64,000 bases of DNA from Psychrobacter sp. MF31 (GCF_012847335.1 NZ_JABBDX010000007.1:1-64000), one strand, 5' to 3'. Positions 1 through 9,276 are shown, counted from the first letter of the stretch. Translations and numbers: made by a program. Notes: generated from the letters alone by a model not told the origin.

Positions 1-116
1 TGCTGACGACAACAGCGCGATGGAACCACCTGATCCCTTCCCGAACTCAGAAGTGAAACGTCGTAGCGCCGATGGTAGTGTGATTCGCTCATGTGAGAGT
101 AGGTCATCGTCAGCTC
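1..116 (+). rRNA. rrf: 5S ribosomal RNA
   Basis: The internal segment around 41-85 (CCGAACTCAGAAGTGAAACG, then GCGCCGATGGTAGTGTG) is the classic gammaproteobacterial 5S core. The ends pair: GCTGACGA at 2-9 with TCGTCAGC at 107-114. The gene therefore seems essentially complete, although the exact 5' end may lie just outside the window. It should be the last gene of an rRNA operon whose 16S and 23S genes lie upstream of position 1. Confidence 0.95.
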
Positions 117-124
117 CTTATTCC

Positions 125-158
125 AAAAGCCCTCAGCATTAGCTGGGGGCTTTTTTTA
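125..158 (+). terminator. Rho-independent terminator of the rRNA operon
   Basis: A hairpin of AAAGCCCTCAGC, loop ATTA and GCTGGGGGCTTT is followed by a run of seven T. It starts 9 bases after the 5S rRNA, the usual end of an rRNA operon. Confidence 0.9.
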
Positions 159-340
159 TGCGTTAATTTTTCTATTTTAATTCGTTGATGTATTTATGCC
201 ATACTATTTCATGATTAACGAATAACGATGCCCTGTTTTGTTGATATGGTTATTATAATTGCTGTGATATGCTGATAGTTAACCGCATTTTTTATTTATA
301 TATTTTTATCCTATAACAAACATAATAAGTGAGTAAATTT

Positions 341-988
341 ATGAACCTTATCTATATTCATGGTCTAGATAGTGATGCTAACGCGACAAAAGCGCTTTTG
401 TTAGAAGATTACTGCAAAAAATATCATCCTGATATCAACGTATATCGACCCGATTTGAACCAGCCGCCGCAAGTTGTGTTTGATAAGTTATTAAAATTAG
501 TCGCGGCGTTGAGTAAAGACTCTAGCGTGGTATTGGTCGGTAGCTCATTAGGGGGCTATTTTGCAACTTTAGTGAGTAATGAGACGGGCTGTTCTGCGCT
601 ACTGGTTAACCCTAGCACCCAGCCGCATTTGACGTTGCAGCGTTTTGATAGTGAAATGAAAGCTGATACTTTGACCTCAGATTTTAACAAGGATAAGGTA
701 ATTCATACCACTTCTGGTGGTTGGGAAATTACTAAAGCTGATTTGCAATGGTTTGCGAATCATCCATTATTAGCCGTTGAGAACCCAAGCCAAATTGCAG
801 TGATGCTCAAGCAAGGGGATGAGCTTTTGGATGCCAACTTATCAGCAGCGTTTTATGGTCAGCAAGGCGCGAAAATTATTTTGCAAGATGGCGGCGATCA
901 TCGATTTAGCGATTTTGCTGAGCAGTTGCCTTTGGTTTTATCTGAGATTCAAGCATTGGTTAATAAAATGCCAAGCGACACAGTTTGA
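341..988 (+). CDS. yqiA: YqiA-family alpha/beta-hydrolase esterase
   Basis: Small cytoplasmic serine esterase of the YqiA family (215 aa). The nucleophile elbow G-S-S-L-G-G has Ser at about residue 69, the N-terminal IYIHG strand-turn is typical of the fold, and Asp (QGDELLD, about 160) with His (GGDHRF, about 187) complete a plausible triad. I place the start at ATG 341, because AAGTGAG lies about 7 bases upstream; an in-frame GTG at 329 lies 4 codons earlier and has no SD. The gene directly precedes parE, as in E. coli (yqiA-parE), which supports the assignment. The natural substrate is not known from sequence. Confidence 0.88.
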   Translation: MNLIYIHGLDSDANATKALLLEDYCKKYHPDINVYRPDLNQPPQVVFDKLLKLVAALSKDSSVVLVGSSLGGYFATLVSNETGCSALLVNPSTQPHLTLQRFDSEMKADTLTSDFNKDKVIHTTSGGWEITKADLQWFANHPLLAVENPSQIAVMLKQGDELLDANLSAAFYGQQGAKIILQDGGDHRFSDFAEQLPLVLSEIQALVNKMPSDTV

Positions 989-1078
989 CGCAAAGTTTTA
1001 GTGGGTGGCGATAGCGGCATGAATTTTGGTTATAATAGAGCCATGAAATAATTTTTATTTATGCTCAAGGAAGTTGTT

Positions 1079-2965
1079 GTGAGTCAATATACGACGCAGT
1101 CGCTCGAAGTTTTAGAAGGTCTAGATCCGGTTCGCCGCCGTCCAGGAATGTACACCGATACCACGCGCCCCAATCATTTGGCGCAAGAAGTTATTGATAA
1201 CGCGGTCGATGAAGCGCTTGCTGGGTTTGCCAAAACCATTAAAGTTCAGCTTCATGAAGATGGCTCGCTGTCCGTCGAAGATGACGGTCGCGGTATGCCA
1301 ACGGACATTCATCCTGAATTTAATCAATCCGGAATTGAGCTGATTTTAACGCGGCTTCATGCCGGTGGTAAGTTTTCAACCTCCAATTATCAAGTTTCAG
1401 GCGGTCTTCACGGCGTTGGCATTTCAGTGGTCAACGCGTTATCAAAGCGCGTTGAGGTCACCGTTTGGCGCGATGGCAATCAGTTTGACATGGACTTTGC
1501 AAAAGGGGTTCCAACGTCAATTTTAAAGCAGTCGGTCAGCTCAAATAAGCGCAAACGCGGAACGAAGGTGCAATTTTGGGCAGATGAGCAGTTTTTTGAT
1601 TCCGCTAAATTTAATGTCAAACAGCTCAAGCACAATTTAAAAGCCAAAGCGGTGCTTGCTGCAGGATTAACGATTGAATTTATTGATGATATTCATGATG
1701 AAAAGATCGTTTGGCAGTTTGCCGACGGCATGGTTGAGTATTTAAACGAGCAGCTTGATGGGCTTGAGACTTTGCCTGAGCCGCCGTTTTATTATCATTT
1801 TGAAGCGAAAGCTGGAGATCGTACGGGGCTTCGCTTTGTTTTATCATGGCTTCCTGAGGGCGGAGCGCCTATTCAAGAAAGTTATGTCAACCTTATCCCG
1901 ACCGCTCAAGGCGGCACGCACGTCAATGGGCTGCGAACCGGAACATTAGAAGCGCTTCGTGAATTTTGTGATATTCATAATTTATTGCCGCGAAATGTAA
2001 AATTGACCGCTGAAGATGTTTGGGATGGGGTAAATTATATTTTATCGCTGACCTTTTCTGAGCCGCAATTTTCTGGGCAAACCAAAGAGCGCTTATCGAG
2101 CCGAGAAGCTGCGGGCGCTGTTCAGACGCTTGCCAAAGATGCGTTTAGCCTTTGGCTTAATAAACATGCCGATTTGGGCGCTCAAATTGCAGAACTTGCG
2201 ATCAATAAAGCCGGTCGACGCTTAAAGTCCGCCAAAAAAGTCGCTCGTAAAAAAATCACCCAAGGTCCTGCGCTTCCTGGAAAGCTTGCGGATTGTCGCG
2301 GCGATTTGCGTGATGGCGCGGAGCTGTTTTTGGTGGAAGGGGATTCGGCAGGCGGCAGCGCCAAACAAGCCCGTGATCGTCATTTTCAAGCAATTTTACC
2401 GCTTCGTGGTAAGATTTTGAACACTTGGGAAGTGTCCTCCGATACGGTGCTGTCCAGCCAAGAAATTCATGATATTGCCATTGCTATTGGGGTAGATCCG
2501 GCGTCTGATGATCTATCCGAGCTGCGTTATGACAAAGTTTGTATTTTAGCGGACGCTGATTCGGACGGGCTGCATATCGCCACTCTAATTTGCGCGCTGT
2601 TTGTAAAGCATTTTCCGGCGCTTGTTGAAGCAGGGCATTTATTTGTGGCGATGCCACCGCTTTATCGTATCGATATTGGTCAAAGCGTTCATTATGCGCT
2701 CGATGAGGACGAACTTGAGCAGGTCTTAGCAAGCGTTCCCAAAAACAAAAAGGCGCAGATTACCCGTTTTAAAGGTCTTGGAGAGATGAGCGCCGATCAG
2801 CTTCGCGAAACCACCATGAATCGCGATACGCGCCGCCTCGTTCAGCTGGATATGGATGACATGGCGGCAACCAGTAGCATGATGGACATGCTGCTTGCCA
2901 AAAAACGCGCCAGTGATCGCAAATCTTGGCTTGAGCACAAAGGCAATCTTGCTGATATCGTTTAA
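1079..2965 (+). CDS. parE: DNA topoisomerase IV subunit B
   Basis: ATPase subunit of topoisomerase IV, which decatenates daughter chromosomes together with ParC (not in this window). GHKL ATP-binding motifs are visible: EVIDNAVDEAL, DGRGMP and GGLHGVG. A TOPRIM domain follows with LFLVEGDSAGG and the metal-binding ADADSDG. The start is set at GTG 1079 because AAGGA (1068-1072) sits just upstream and the resulting N-terminus (MSQYTTQSLEVLEGLDPVRR) aligns with E. coli ParE; an ATG at 1061 would add six residues. Length 628 aa against about 630 in E. coli. The short family length and YTDTTRPNHL favour ParE over GyrB. Quinolone and coumarin target family. Confidence 0.97.
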   Translation: MSQYTTQSLEVLEGLDPVRRRPGMYTDTTRPNHLAQEVIDNAVDEALAGFAKTIKVQLHEDGSLSVEDDGRGMPTDIHPEFNQSGIELILTRLHAGGKFSTSNYQVSGGLHGVGISVVNALSKRVEVTVWRDGNQFDMDFAKGVPTSILKQSVSSNKRKRGTKVQFWADEQFFDSAKFNVKQLKHNLKAKAVLAAGLTIEFIDDIHDEKIVWQFADGMVEYLNEQLDGLETLPEPPFYYHFEAKAGDRTGLRFVLSWLPEGGAPIQESYVNLIPTAQGGTHVNGLRTGTLEALREFCDIHNLLPRNVKLTAEDVWDGVNYILSLTFSEPQFSGQTKERLSSREAAGAVQTLAKDAFSLWLNKHADLGAQIAELAINKAGRRLKSAKKVARKKITQGPALPGKLADCRGDLRDGAELFLVEGDSAGGSAKQARDRHFQAILPLRGKILNTWEVSSDTVLSSQEIHDIAIAIGVDPASDDLSELRYDKVCILADADSDGLHIATLICALFVKHFPALVEAGHLFVAMPPLYRIDIGQSVHYALDEDELEQVLASVPKNKKAQITRFKGLGEMSADQLRETTMNRDTRRLVQLDMDDMAATSSMMDMLLAKKRASDRKSWLEHKGNLADIV

Positions 2966-2999
2966 GAATGATTTGCTAGATCAAGTTTTAATCACAATG

Positions 3000-3755
3000 T
3001 TAAAAATCATCGTCGCTAATATCAAAGCCGCCATCAACGGGCAAGCTGACGCCTGTAATGGCGGCGGCATCTTGACTGGCTAAAAAGGCAGTCGCCGCCG
3101 CAATGGCTTTTGGCGTTGCTGGACAATCCAGTGGCGAAATCGTTGCAAGCGGCGGTTGGTGATCCGCATTTGCGACCAACGCATTAGAATGGACAAGGTT
3201 AACGCGAACGCCGTTTTTAGCAAATGACAACGCTAATCTTTGGGTCAAGGTTTGAATGCTGATCTTAGCATCTTGGTAGGCGGCGGATTGATTATTAAAA
3301 CTGGTTAAAATATTAATAATGCTACCACGGCTTTTTGTAAGCTCGGGCAAAAGCTTTTGGCAAAGCGCTTCAAAGCTTTGGCGGTCGGTTTGGATGGCAT
3401 GATGCCAGTCATTTTCGGTAGTTTGAGGCGTGCTGCGTACTTCAGCGTTATCTTCAATAGCAAATCCCACTTTATTCACTAAAATATCAATCTTGCCAAA
3501 GCGCTGCTTGATTTCTTGAATCATCGTTTGAACTTGGTTTGGATCTTTAATGTCGCAAGTGATGGTTAAATAATTATCGCTTTGAATCCAAGTATTATCA
3601 TGAGGCAGTTGTTTTGCTGTGCGCGCAAGCTCGTTTGATAAATGCCCAATAAGTACTAAATTTGCGCCTTCACAAGCAAAACGGATGGCAGCGGCTTGAC
3701 CGATAGTAGATTCCGCACCAATGATAACCACGGTTGATTGCTTAAAGCGCTTCAT
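3000..3755 (-). CDS. SDR-family oxidoreductase, divergent
   Basis: Short-chain dehydrogenase/reductase with a Rossmann fold (251 aa). The nucleotide-binding turn is GAESTIG, instead of the usual TGxxxGIG. A CDI near residue 66 resembles the NNAG-side acidic strand, NKVG replaces NNAG, and Y-Q-D-A-K supplies the catalytic Tyr and Lys. The C-terminus has the usual PVDGGF. The segment between the catalytic Ser/Thr strand (NILTS) and the Tyr looks shorter than in classical SDRs, so activity or substrate may differ. Single gene, convergent with parE 34 bases away. No substrate can be named. Confidence 0.82.
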   Translation of the reverse strand: MKRFKQSTVVIIGAESTIGQAAAIRFACEGANLVLIGHLSNELARTAKQLPHDNTWIQSDNYLTITCDIKDPNQVQTMIQEIKQRFGKIDILVNKVGFAIEDNAEVRSTPQTTENDWHHAIQTDRQSFEALCQKLLPELTKSRGSIINILTSFNNQSAAYQDAKISIQTLTQRLALSFAKNGVRVNLVHSNALVANADHQPPLATISPLDCPATPKAIAAATAFLASQDAAAITGVSLPVDGGFDISDDDF

Positions 3756-3906
3756 AATTTTTCATCCTTGATTGTTAGCTTTGATTGTTAAAAGCATATC
3801 AAGAGGCACCTAAAAAAGCGAGGGCAGTCAAGTTGTGTAATTGTTGAGATTGGATTGAAGCGTTCTATAAAATGATAGCGGTTTAAATTAAGACAAATTT
3901 AGCTAC

Positions 3907-3936
3907 AAAAAAAGACAGCCGAAGCTGCCTTTTTTA
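3907..3936 (-). terminator. Rho-independent terminator after the mechanosensitive-type gene
   Basis: Read on the minus strand, GGCAGC, TTCG and GCTGTC form a short GC stem with a TTCG tetraloop, followed by a T run. It lies about 25 bases past the stop of the gene at 3961-5691. Confidence 0.75.
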
Positions 3937-3960
3937 TCTAAACCATTTTGGTTAAAAAAC

Positions 3961-5691
3961 TTACGACTGAGAGTCATCATCCAATAAATGGTTTAACTCA
4001 TCGCTCACCTCACGACTGCTAGGGTTAATCGCTGATGGGGTTTGACCCTCGACATGACGATTGCCAAGACTGCTGGTATCAACCGTATCGGTTTTGATAT
4101 CATGAGCATCAACGCTTGCGGCAGTCGGCGAGGCGCTTCTTGCCGTTGGCGTTACATTAGGCGTGTTGTCGCGAACTGAATCGGCAACTTTATCCATGGT
4201 CGTAGTTTTGGTATGGCGCGTGGTATGAACTTTTAAGCCCGTGCGCTCTTCATCCATTTTATCTTGCATTTTACGTAAAAATCTTGCCGCGGCCTCTTGA
4301 CCGCCAAGACCAAAGGACAAGGCAAAGGCAACTGCAACTGCGCCTAACGTTAAGCCAAAGGCTAAGTTAACGATAGAATCTGCGATTCCCATGGCACGAA
4401 GTCCCATGGCAAGCACCAATCCCATGATAAGTACGCGAACGATATTGGCTAAAAATTGTGAGCCTTTTTCTGAGCGCTCAACCACGCCTGCGATAACATT
4501 GGCAAGCCAAAAGCCAATAAATAGGATGATGGCGCCCAAGATAATGTTAGCACCAAAGGCAATAAACATACCAATCAAGGCAGAAATCGGCTCAAAGCCA
4601 AGCAGATCAGCGGCGGCAATGGCAGCAAACAGCATCGCAAAGAACATGATGGCATGACCGACCAAATCGGCAACCGTTTGATTGCCCATCATTTCTTGTA
4701 AGCCGACTTTGGCAGGAAGCTGGTTTAATTGAGTGTTGTTAATCAAGCCTTTGATGATGTCCGCCACCATGCGAACGACATAAAAAGTCACAATCAAAAT
4801 CGCCGCTGCCATAAAAATATTGGGCAACGCTTCCATGATTTTGTTGAGCATATTGGTGGCTGGGCGGGCAATCACATCCACTTTCAGCGCATTTAATGCA
4901 GCAATAATCGTTGGGATAATGACCACTAAAAATGCAAGTGATCCTGCAATATTGGGCACGCTGTTTTGTTCGCTAAGACCAGCTTTTGATGCCAACGCCT
5001 GAACATTAAAGGTGGACACCAAATTGGTGACGATACCGCGAACGACTTTGGCGATGATATAGCCCACCACAAAAACGACGCCTGCGATCAAAATGTTCGG
5101 GATAAAGCTGAAAATCTTATCAATCATATTGGTAAGCGGGGCAAATAAGCCATTAAGCTGCAACTGACCTAAAACCATCGTCAAAACGACCAGCAAAATG
5201 AACCAATATACCATATCAGCAATGGTGCTGCTCATGGGTTTGACGCCCGCTTGAGCGCTTAATTTTTCATCCATCGTGGTTTTTGATAGCGCCGCATTAA
5301 TCGCCGTTCTTACCACCGTAGCTACCACCCAACCGACGATACCGACTGCAATGGCGCCAATTAGGTTAGGAATAAAGGCAAGCACTTGGTTGACCATATT
5401 GGCAAATGGCGTTGAGATGGCGTTTAAATTAAGCTGATTGAGCGCCCCTGAAATGGCAATGATAAAAATAAACCAGAAAATAACTTTAGAAATGATGCCT
5501 TCTAAGTCATAAGCTTTTCCGGTGGAGGAATTCATGCGCTCGTTCAGATGAATTTTTGCCAACACGTTTTTCACCAAAGCGGCGATGCCAAGCGCAACCA
5601 GCCAGCCGACAATAAAAATTAAAATTGCGCCGATGATCGAGCCGATAGGGCCGCCCAAATAACCATTGAACGGGGTATACATAGGGTTCAT
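3961..5691 (-). CDS. Mechanosensitive-channel-like membrane protein with repeated TM helices
   Basis: Inner-membrane protein of 576 aa. It contains at least three copies of a helix unit of the form N-M-x-x-x-I-x-x-x-(I/L)-P-N-(I/L)-x-x-A, each followed by a GxxxA-rich helix (about residues 100-150, 185-230 and 280-320), as in the conserved TM-helix (PF05552) proteins related to small-conductance mechanosensitive channels. A further pore-like segment and a GFGLGGQEAA-type sequence (SFGLGGQEAA, about 460) recall the MscS end of TM3. The last 100 residues are polar and probably disordered and cytoplasmic. The start is ATG 5691, because AAGGAGG lies 6 bases upstream; an in-frame start seven codons earlier lacks an SD. 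A role in osmotic or ion release is inferred from family only. Confidence 0.8.
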   Translation of the reverse strand: MNPMYTPFNGYLGGPIGSIIGAILIFIVGWLVALGIAALVKNVLAKIHLNERMNSSTGKAYDLEGIISKVIFWFIFIIAISGALNQLNLNAISTPFANMVNQVLAFIPNLIGAIAVGIVGWVVATVVRTAINAALSKTTMDEKLSAQAGVKPMSSTIADMVYWFILLVVLTMVLGQLQLNGLFAPLTNMIDKIFSFIPNILIAGVVFVVGYIIAKVVRGIVTNLVSTFNVQALASKAGLSEQNSVPNIAGSLAFLVVIIPTIIAALNALKVDVIARPATNMLNKIMEALPNIFMAAAILIVTFYVVRMVADIIKGLINNTQLNQLPAKVGLQEMMGNQTVADLVGHAIMFFAMLFAAIAAADLLGFEPISALIGMFIAFGANIILGAIILFIGFWLANVIAGVVERSEKGSQFLANIVRVLIMGLVLAMGLRAMGIADSIVNLAFGLTLGAVAVAFALSFGLGGQEAAARFLRKMQDKMDEERTGLKVHTTRHTKTTTMDKVADSVRDNTPNVTPTARSASPTAASVDAHDIKTDTVDTSSLGNRHVEGQTPSAINPSSREVSDELNHLLDDDSQS

Positions 5692-6093
5692 GATATCCTC
5701 CTTAATAATCATTGCCAGCGTTTATAACTATTATTTCAATAAGCGCTGCAAGAAAAAGGCTGTTTAAGATGTTGTTTTAATTAGAATTGTATTTGAATGG
5801 AGATAAGCGCAAATTGGGAAATGAAATTGTATTTTTTACAGTTTTCTTAAAAGGTTAACGTATAAATTTCAAGAAAATTTTGTAAAAAATTACGGAACAT
5901 TACCAATGACCAGCGCTAATTTAGCTTAACTAATAAGACTTAAAAGTTAAATACAGAAATCTTAACTTATCGCTATAGTTATGTGATAAGTTGTTATTTA
6001 AACAGAAGATATTAACAAAGGTTATACATAAGCCGGATAATTTTATTCAATATATAGCCGCTGATTATAAGATTTGCTATGATGAGGGTTAGC

Positions 6094-6130
6094 TGACCAA
6101 TCGCAGCTTGGGCGCAAACGCAATTGGTCA
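6094..6130. repeat. Inverted repeat upstream of the FKBP lipoprotein gene
   Basis: TGACCAAT (6094-6101) is repeated inverted as ATTGGTCA (6123-6130) with a 21-base spacer. It lies about 115 bases before the start codon. It could be an operator half-site pair or a leader hairpin. Confidence 0.5.
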
Positions 6131-6142
6131 ATTCAATTTTTT

Positions 6143-6162
6143 GGCAATTCACCGTAATTGCC
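6143..6162. repeat. Perfect 7-bp inverted repeat upstream of the FKBP lipoprotein gene
   Basis: GGCAATT (6143-6149) and AATTGCC (6156-6162) form a compact dyad with a 6-base centre, about 80 bases upstream of the start codon. The size and spacing suit a dimeric repressor site; no regulator can be assigned. Confidence 0.5.
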
Positions 6163-6242
6163 ATTTATCTGACGACAAACTCCACCTACGATTAAATTAA
6201 GTGTTCTAGGCGCTAAGCCTAAGCTTTTATTGAGAGTAATAT

Positions 6243-6983
6243 ATGAAAAAAATCACGACGTTGAGCTTAACTGCGCTGGTAAGTGCGATGATCTTAGTTT
6301 CAGGTTGCAGCACCAACAATGACGCCAAGCAAACCGCAGCCAAAAGCGTGGCGGTCACCGAACAAAGCCCTGCGACCGAAAAAGTCGGTTATAGCCTAGG
6401 CTACATGATGGCTGAAGGCAACAAAGATGCCGTTAAAGATTTAAACCTTGATACCTTTGAAAAAGGCTTTCGTGATGGCTACGAAGGAAAAGAATCGGCG
6501 CTAACCCAAGAGCAGATGCAAGAGGTGCTCATGGCGTACCAAAAAGAACAAGAAGAAAAGTTCGTTAAAGACATGCAGTCAAAAGCTGAAGGCAATAAAA
6601 CCAAAGGTCAAGAATTTTTAGCGCAAAATGCTAAAAAAGAAGGCGTGAAAACGACCGCTTCAGGCTTACAATATAAAGTGATTAAAGAAGGAACGGGCAA
6701 ATCGCCAAAAGCCACTGACGTTGTTGAAGTCAACTACGAAGGCAAATTGCTTGATGGCACCGTGTTTGATAGCTCGTATGAGCGCGGCGAGCCAATTGAA
6801 TTCCCACTAAATCAAGTCATTGCAGGCTGGACGGAAGGGCTTCAGCTGATGAAAGAAGGCGGAAAATACGAGTTCTTTATCCCTTCAGATTTGGCGTATG
6901 GGGAAGCAGGAAATTCAGGAATTGAGCCAAACAGCACCTTGATTTTTACCGTTGAGCTATTAAAAGTCAAACCTGCTAAGTAA
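6243..6983 (+). CDS. FKBP-type peptidyl-prolyl cis-trans isomerase lipoprotein
   Basis: Exported folding catalyst of the FkpA/Mip type (246 aa). A lipoprotein signal ends in LVSGC (Cys22), so it is probably outer- or inner-membrane anchored on the periplasmic side. Residues about 45-135 form the helical FKBP_N dimerisation domain with a charged stalk. Residues about 150-246 are the FKBP domain, with the expected VNYEGKLLDGTVFDSS, GWTEGLQLM and IPSDLAYGE segments. SD GAGAG precedes ATG 6243. It is a single gene with its own terminator. FkpA and Mip homologues assist folding of envelope proteins. Confidence 0.93.
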   Translation: MKKITTLSLTALVSAMILVSGCSTNNDAKQTAAKSVAVTEQSPATEKVGYSLGYMMAEGNKDAVKDLNLDTFEKGFRDGYEGKESALTQEQMQEVLMAYQKEQEEKFVKDMQSKAEGNKTKGQEFLAQNAKKEGVKTTASGLQYKVIKEGTGKSPKATDVVEVNYEGKLLDGTVFDSSYERGEPIEFPLNQVIAGWTEGLQLMKEGGKYEFFIPSDLAYGEAGNSGIEPNSTLIFTVELLKVKPAK

Positions 6984-7011
6984 GCTTAGCTTTTTATTTT
7001 AAATGTTAAAT

Positions 7012-7043
7012 AAAAAAGCCCTCAAATTGAAGGCTTTTTTATT
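7012..7043. terminator. Terminator between the FKBP gene and argA
   Basis: AAAAAAGCC and GGCTTTTTT flank a partly paired centre (CTCAAATTGAA). The T run on the plus strand and the A run before the stem make it usable from both convergent genes. Confidence 0.8.
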
Positions 7044-7064
7044 AAGTCATCGTTAAAAAACCGA

Positions 7065-8387
7065 TTACAGCAGTTTTTCAAAAACTTTTGAGTTGCGACC
7101 GTTGTGATACTGCTTTAAGCGCTCAGCTGGCAGGGCAGAAGCATCAACTTCAACAAAACCTTGCTCAACAAACCAATGCGCGGTTCGGGTGGTCAAAACA
7201 AACAGCTTTTGTAAACCATGACTTCGGGCTTGCTGCTCTAAAAACGCCAGCAAGTCAGCACCGCGATTGCCTTTTCGGTAGTCGGGATGGACAGCAACGC
7301 AAGCCACTTCAGCTGATGTGCTATCGAGTTGGTGCAGGGCGGCGCAGCCTAAAATCATGCCGTCGCGCTCAATGACGCTATAGCGATCGATCTCTTGCTC
7401 TAAGCGCTCACGCGAGCGCGGCACTAAAATGCCCTCAGCTTCAAGCGGCGCAAGCAGTTCAGTCAAGCCGACCACATCATCAATTTCGGCGTGGCGAATT
7501 TCTTCATAAGGGTCGTGGCTAATGAGCGTTCCTGAGCCATCACGGGTGAACAGCTCCTCAAGTAGCGCGCCGTCTTTGGCGTAAGAGATGATATGCGTTC
7601 TGTGAACGCCTTCACGGCAAGCTTTGGCGGCGCAATATAAAAAGTAGTTGATCTCGCAGTTTAAATCGCGGTCGCGTAAAAAGCGGTCGACTTCATTAGG
7701 AATCATTTCGCGAAGCAGGCGACCGTTGTCATTGATGCCGGTTTCTTCGCCTAAAAAGATCAGCTTATCGGCGCCTAAAGCCACCGCCGCGCTTAATGCC
7801 ACATCTTCGCCCAATAAGTTAAAGACCTCACCGGTTGCCGAATAACCCATTGATCCTAAAATGACGATATGGTTGTGCTGCAAGTTATTTTTAATGGCAT
7901 CAACGTCGATGGCGCGAACTTCACCGGTCATTTGATAATCAACGCCATCGCGAACGCCAAACGGTCTTGCGGTAACAAAGTTTCCTGAAACGGCATCAAT
8001 TCTTGAGCCAAACATCGGCGAGTTGGCAAGTCCCATGGACAGCTGAGCTTCGATTTGCAGGCGAATGGAGCCGACGGCTTGCAGGATCGCTGGCATGGCT
8101 TCGCGCGGGGTGACGCGGATGTCATGATGAAGGGGTGAGGTAATTCCGGTGCCGGTTAGGTTTTTTTCAATTTGCGGTCTTGCGCCATGAACCAAAACCA
8201 GCTTGATGCCAAGGCTATGAAGGAGCGCAAAATCGTGAATCAGGTTGCTAAAATTGGGGTGATTGACCGCCTCACCGCCAAACATAATCACGAACGTTTT
8301 GCCGCGATGGGTGTTGATATAAGGGGCGGAATTGCGGAACCAATGAACGTAGTCGGGGTTGATTTGGGGCATGGCGTTTGTCATCAT
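7065..8387 (-). CDS. argA: Amino-acid N-acetyltransferase (N-acetylglutamate synthase)
   Basis: First enzyme of arginine synthesis: it acetylates glutamate with acetyl-CoA in the cytoplasm. The N-terminal amino-acid-kinase domain (about 20-290) shows VIMFGGEAV and LVLVHGARPQIE; the C-terminal GNAT domain (about 300-440) shows the acetyl-CoA loop VAVHPDYRKGNRGADLL. Length 440 aa against 443 in E. coli, so this is the classical fused ArgA, in which arginine feedback acts through the kinase domain. Several Met codons occur at the N-terminus (8387, 8384, 8372) with no clear SD, so the exact start is uncertain. Confidence 0.95.
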   Translation of the reverse strand: MMTNAMPQINPDYVHWFRNSAPYINTHRGKTFVIMFGGEAVNHPNFSNLIHDFALLHSLGIKLVLVHGARPQIEKNLTGTGITSPLHHDIRVTPREAMPAILQAVGSIRLQIEAQLSMGLANSPMFGSRIDAVSGNFVTARPFGVRDGVDYQMTGEVRAIDVDAIKNNLQHNHIVILGSMGYSATGEVFNLLGEDVALSAAVALGADKLIFLGEETGINDNGRLLREMIPNEVDRFLRDRDLNCEINYFLYCAAKACREGVHRTHIISYAKDGALLEELFTRDGSGTLISHDPYEEIRHAEIDDVVGLTELLAPLEAEGILVPRSRERLEQEIDRYSVIERDGMILGCAALHQLDSTSAEVACVAVHPDYRKGNRGADLLAFLEQQARSHGLQKLFVLTTRTAHWFVEQGFVEVDASALPAERLKQYHNGRNSKVFEKLL

Positions 8388-8680
8388 AAAAACGGTTAAT
8401 CACTCAAAAAGCGGGCAAATCAGGCAGCTGCCGCGCAATAAAAAATTGTTGAAGGCTTTTGATTTACCATAGCAAAAAACAGCAAATTGGGCTATCTTTT
8501 ATTTTAATAAGTAAAGGCATTACCCAACGATTTTGCAAATACATAACGGCAACAAGGCATTAGTATGATGCTAAAGGCTTTTTGTTATGCTAAAGTTTAA
8601 GTCACGTTGCTGACTTATCACATTCAAACGATGGTCGCATTTAGCCTGACCAAATCGATCTATTAGGAATTAACCGTATC

Positions 8681-9256
8681 ATGAAAAAACGCAATCCTTT
8701 ATCTCAGCCGTTCACGAAAGGCAGCGCTCATCGCTTATTTTTTGTCGTCGCAGGAACTTTGATTAGCGCGATGGCGGTCACACAAGCCTCAGCCATGCTG
8801 CCAACGCCTGAGCCTGTCATTGACAACCCAGCCGCCGTTCAAGCCGCCAGCAATTCAAACGCCCAAGCCGTTGCCACCAAAATTACCGCGTCTTTATTAA
8901 GCGTTGATGCCAATGGTCGTGAAACGCTCGTTCCGGTGACCGCAAGCACACGATTGCAAGCGGGAAATATCATTGAATATCAAGGCTATTTTACCAATAC
9001 CAATCCTGATCGCGTTCGCAAAATGACGGTGACCATGAGCATCCCTGAGCAGGTCGAATTGCTGGGTAATGTCAGCCCTGATTTTGCCTTTGCCAGCACA
9101 GACAGTGCAAACTTTGCCCGAATGCCGCTTCGTGGTCAAGTCAACGGTCAAACTCAAGAAATCCCGCTGCAATATTACCAAGCGCTGCGTTGGGATTTAG
9201 AAGGTGTTGGATTGAACGATACGGTCATGGTGAAATACCGCGCCCGCGTGAAATAA
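8681..9256 (+). CDS. Secreted DUF11-like domain protein
   Basis: Exported protein of 191 aa. A long signal peptide (basic MKKR, then a hydrophobic stretch at about 19-35, ending near TQASA) is followed by a short linker rich in Ala, Asn and Gln and one Ig-like conserved-repeat domain of DUF11 type, seen in IEYQGYFTNTNP and VTMSIPEQVELLGN. DUF11 domains are usually structural parts of surface or periplasmic proteins. There is no catalytic motif and no sorting signal. It ends at a strong bidirectional terminator and has no operon partner. Its role is unknown. Confidence 0.7.
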   Translation: MKKRNPLSQPFTKGSAHRLFFVVAGTLISAMAVTQASAMLPTPEPVIDNPAAVQAASNSNAQAVATKITASLLSVDANGRETLVPVTASTRLQAGNIIEYQGYFTNTNPDRVRKMTVTMSIPEQVELLGNVSPDFAFASTDSANFARMPLRGQVNGQTQEIPLQYYQALRWDLEGVGLNDTVMVKYRARVK

Positions 9257-9276
9257 TCGCGATTAAAACTTAGGTT

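Larger units (their letters stand above)
5692..6242. other. Long AT-rich intergenic region between divergent genes
   Basis: This 550-base gap separates the divergently transcribed channel-like gene and fkpA-like gene, so it must hold both promoters. No ORF or RNA gene is evident. The proximal part (5760-6060) is AT-rich with no convincing structure. Two inverted repeats lie near the fkpA side and are listed separately (6094-6130 and 6143-6162). Confidence 0.6.
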
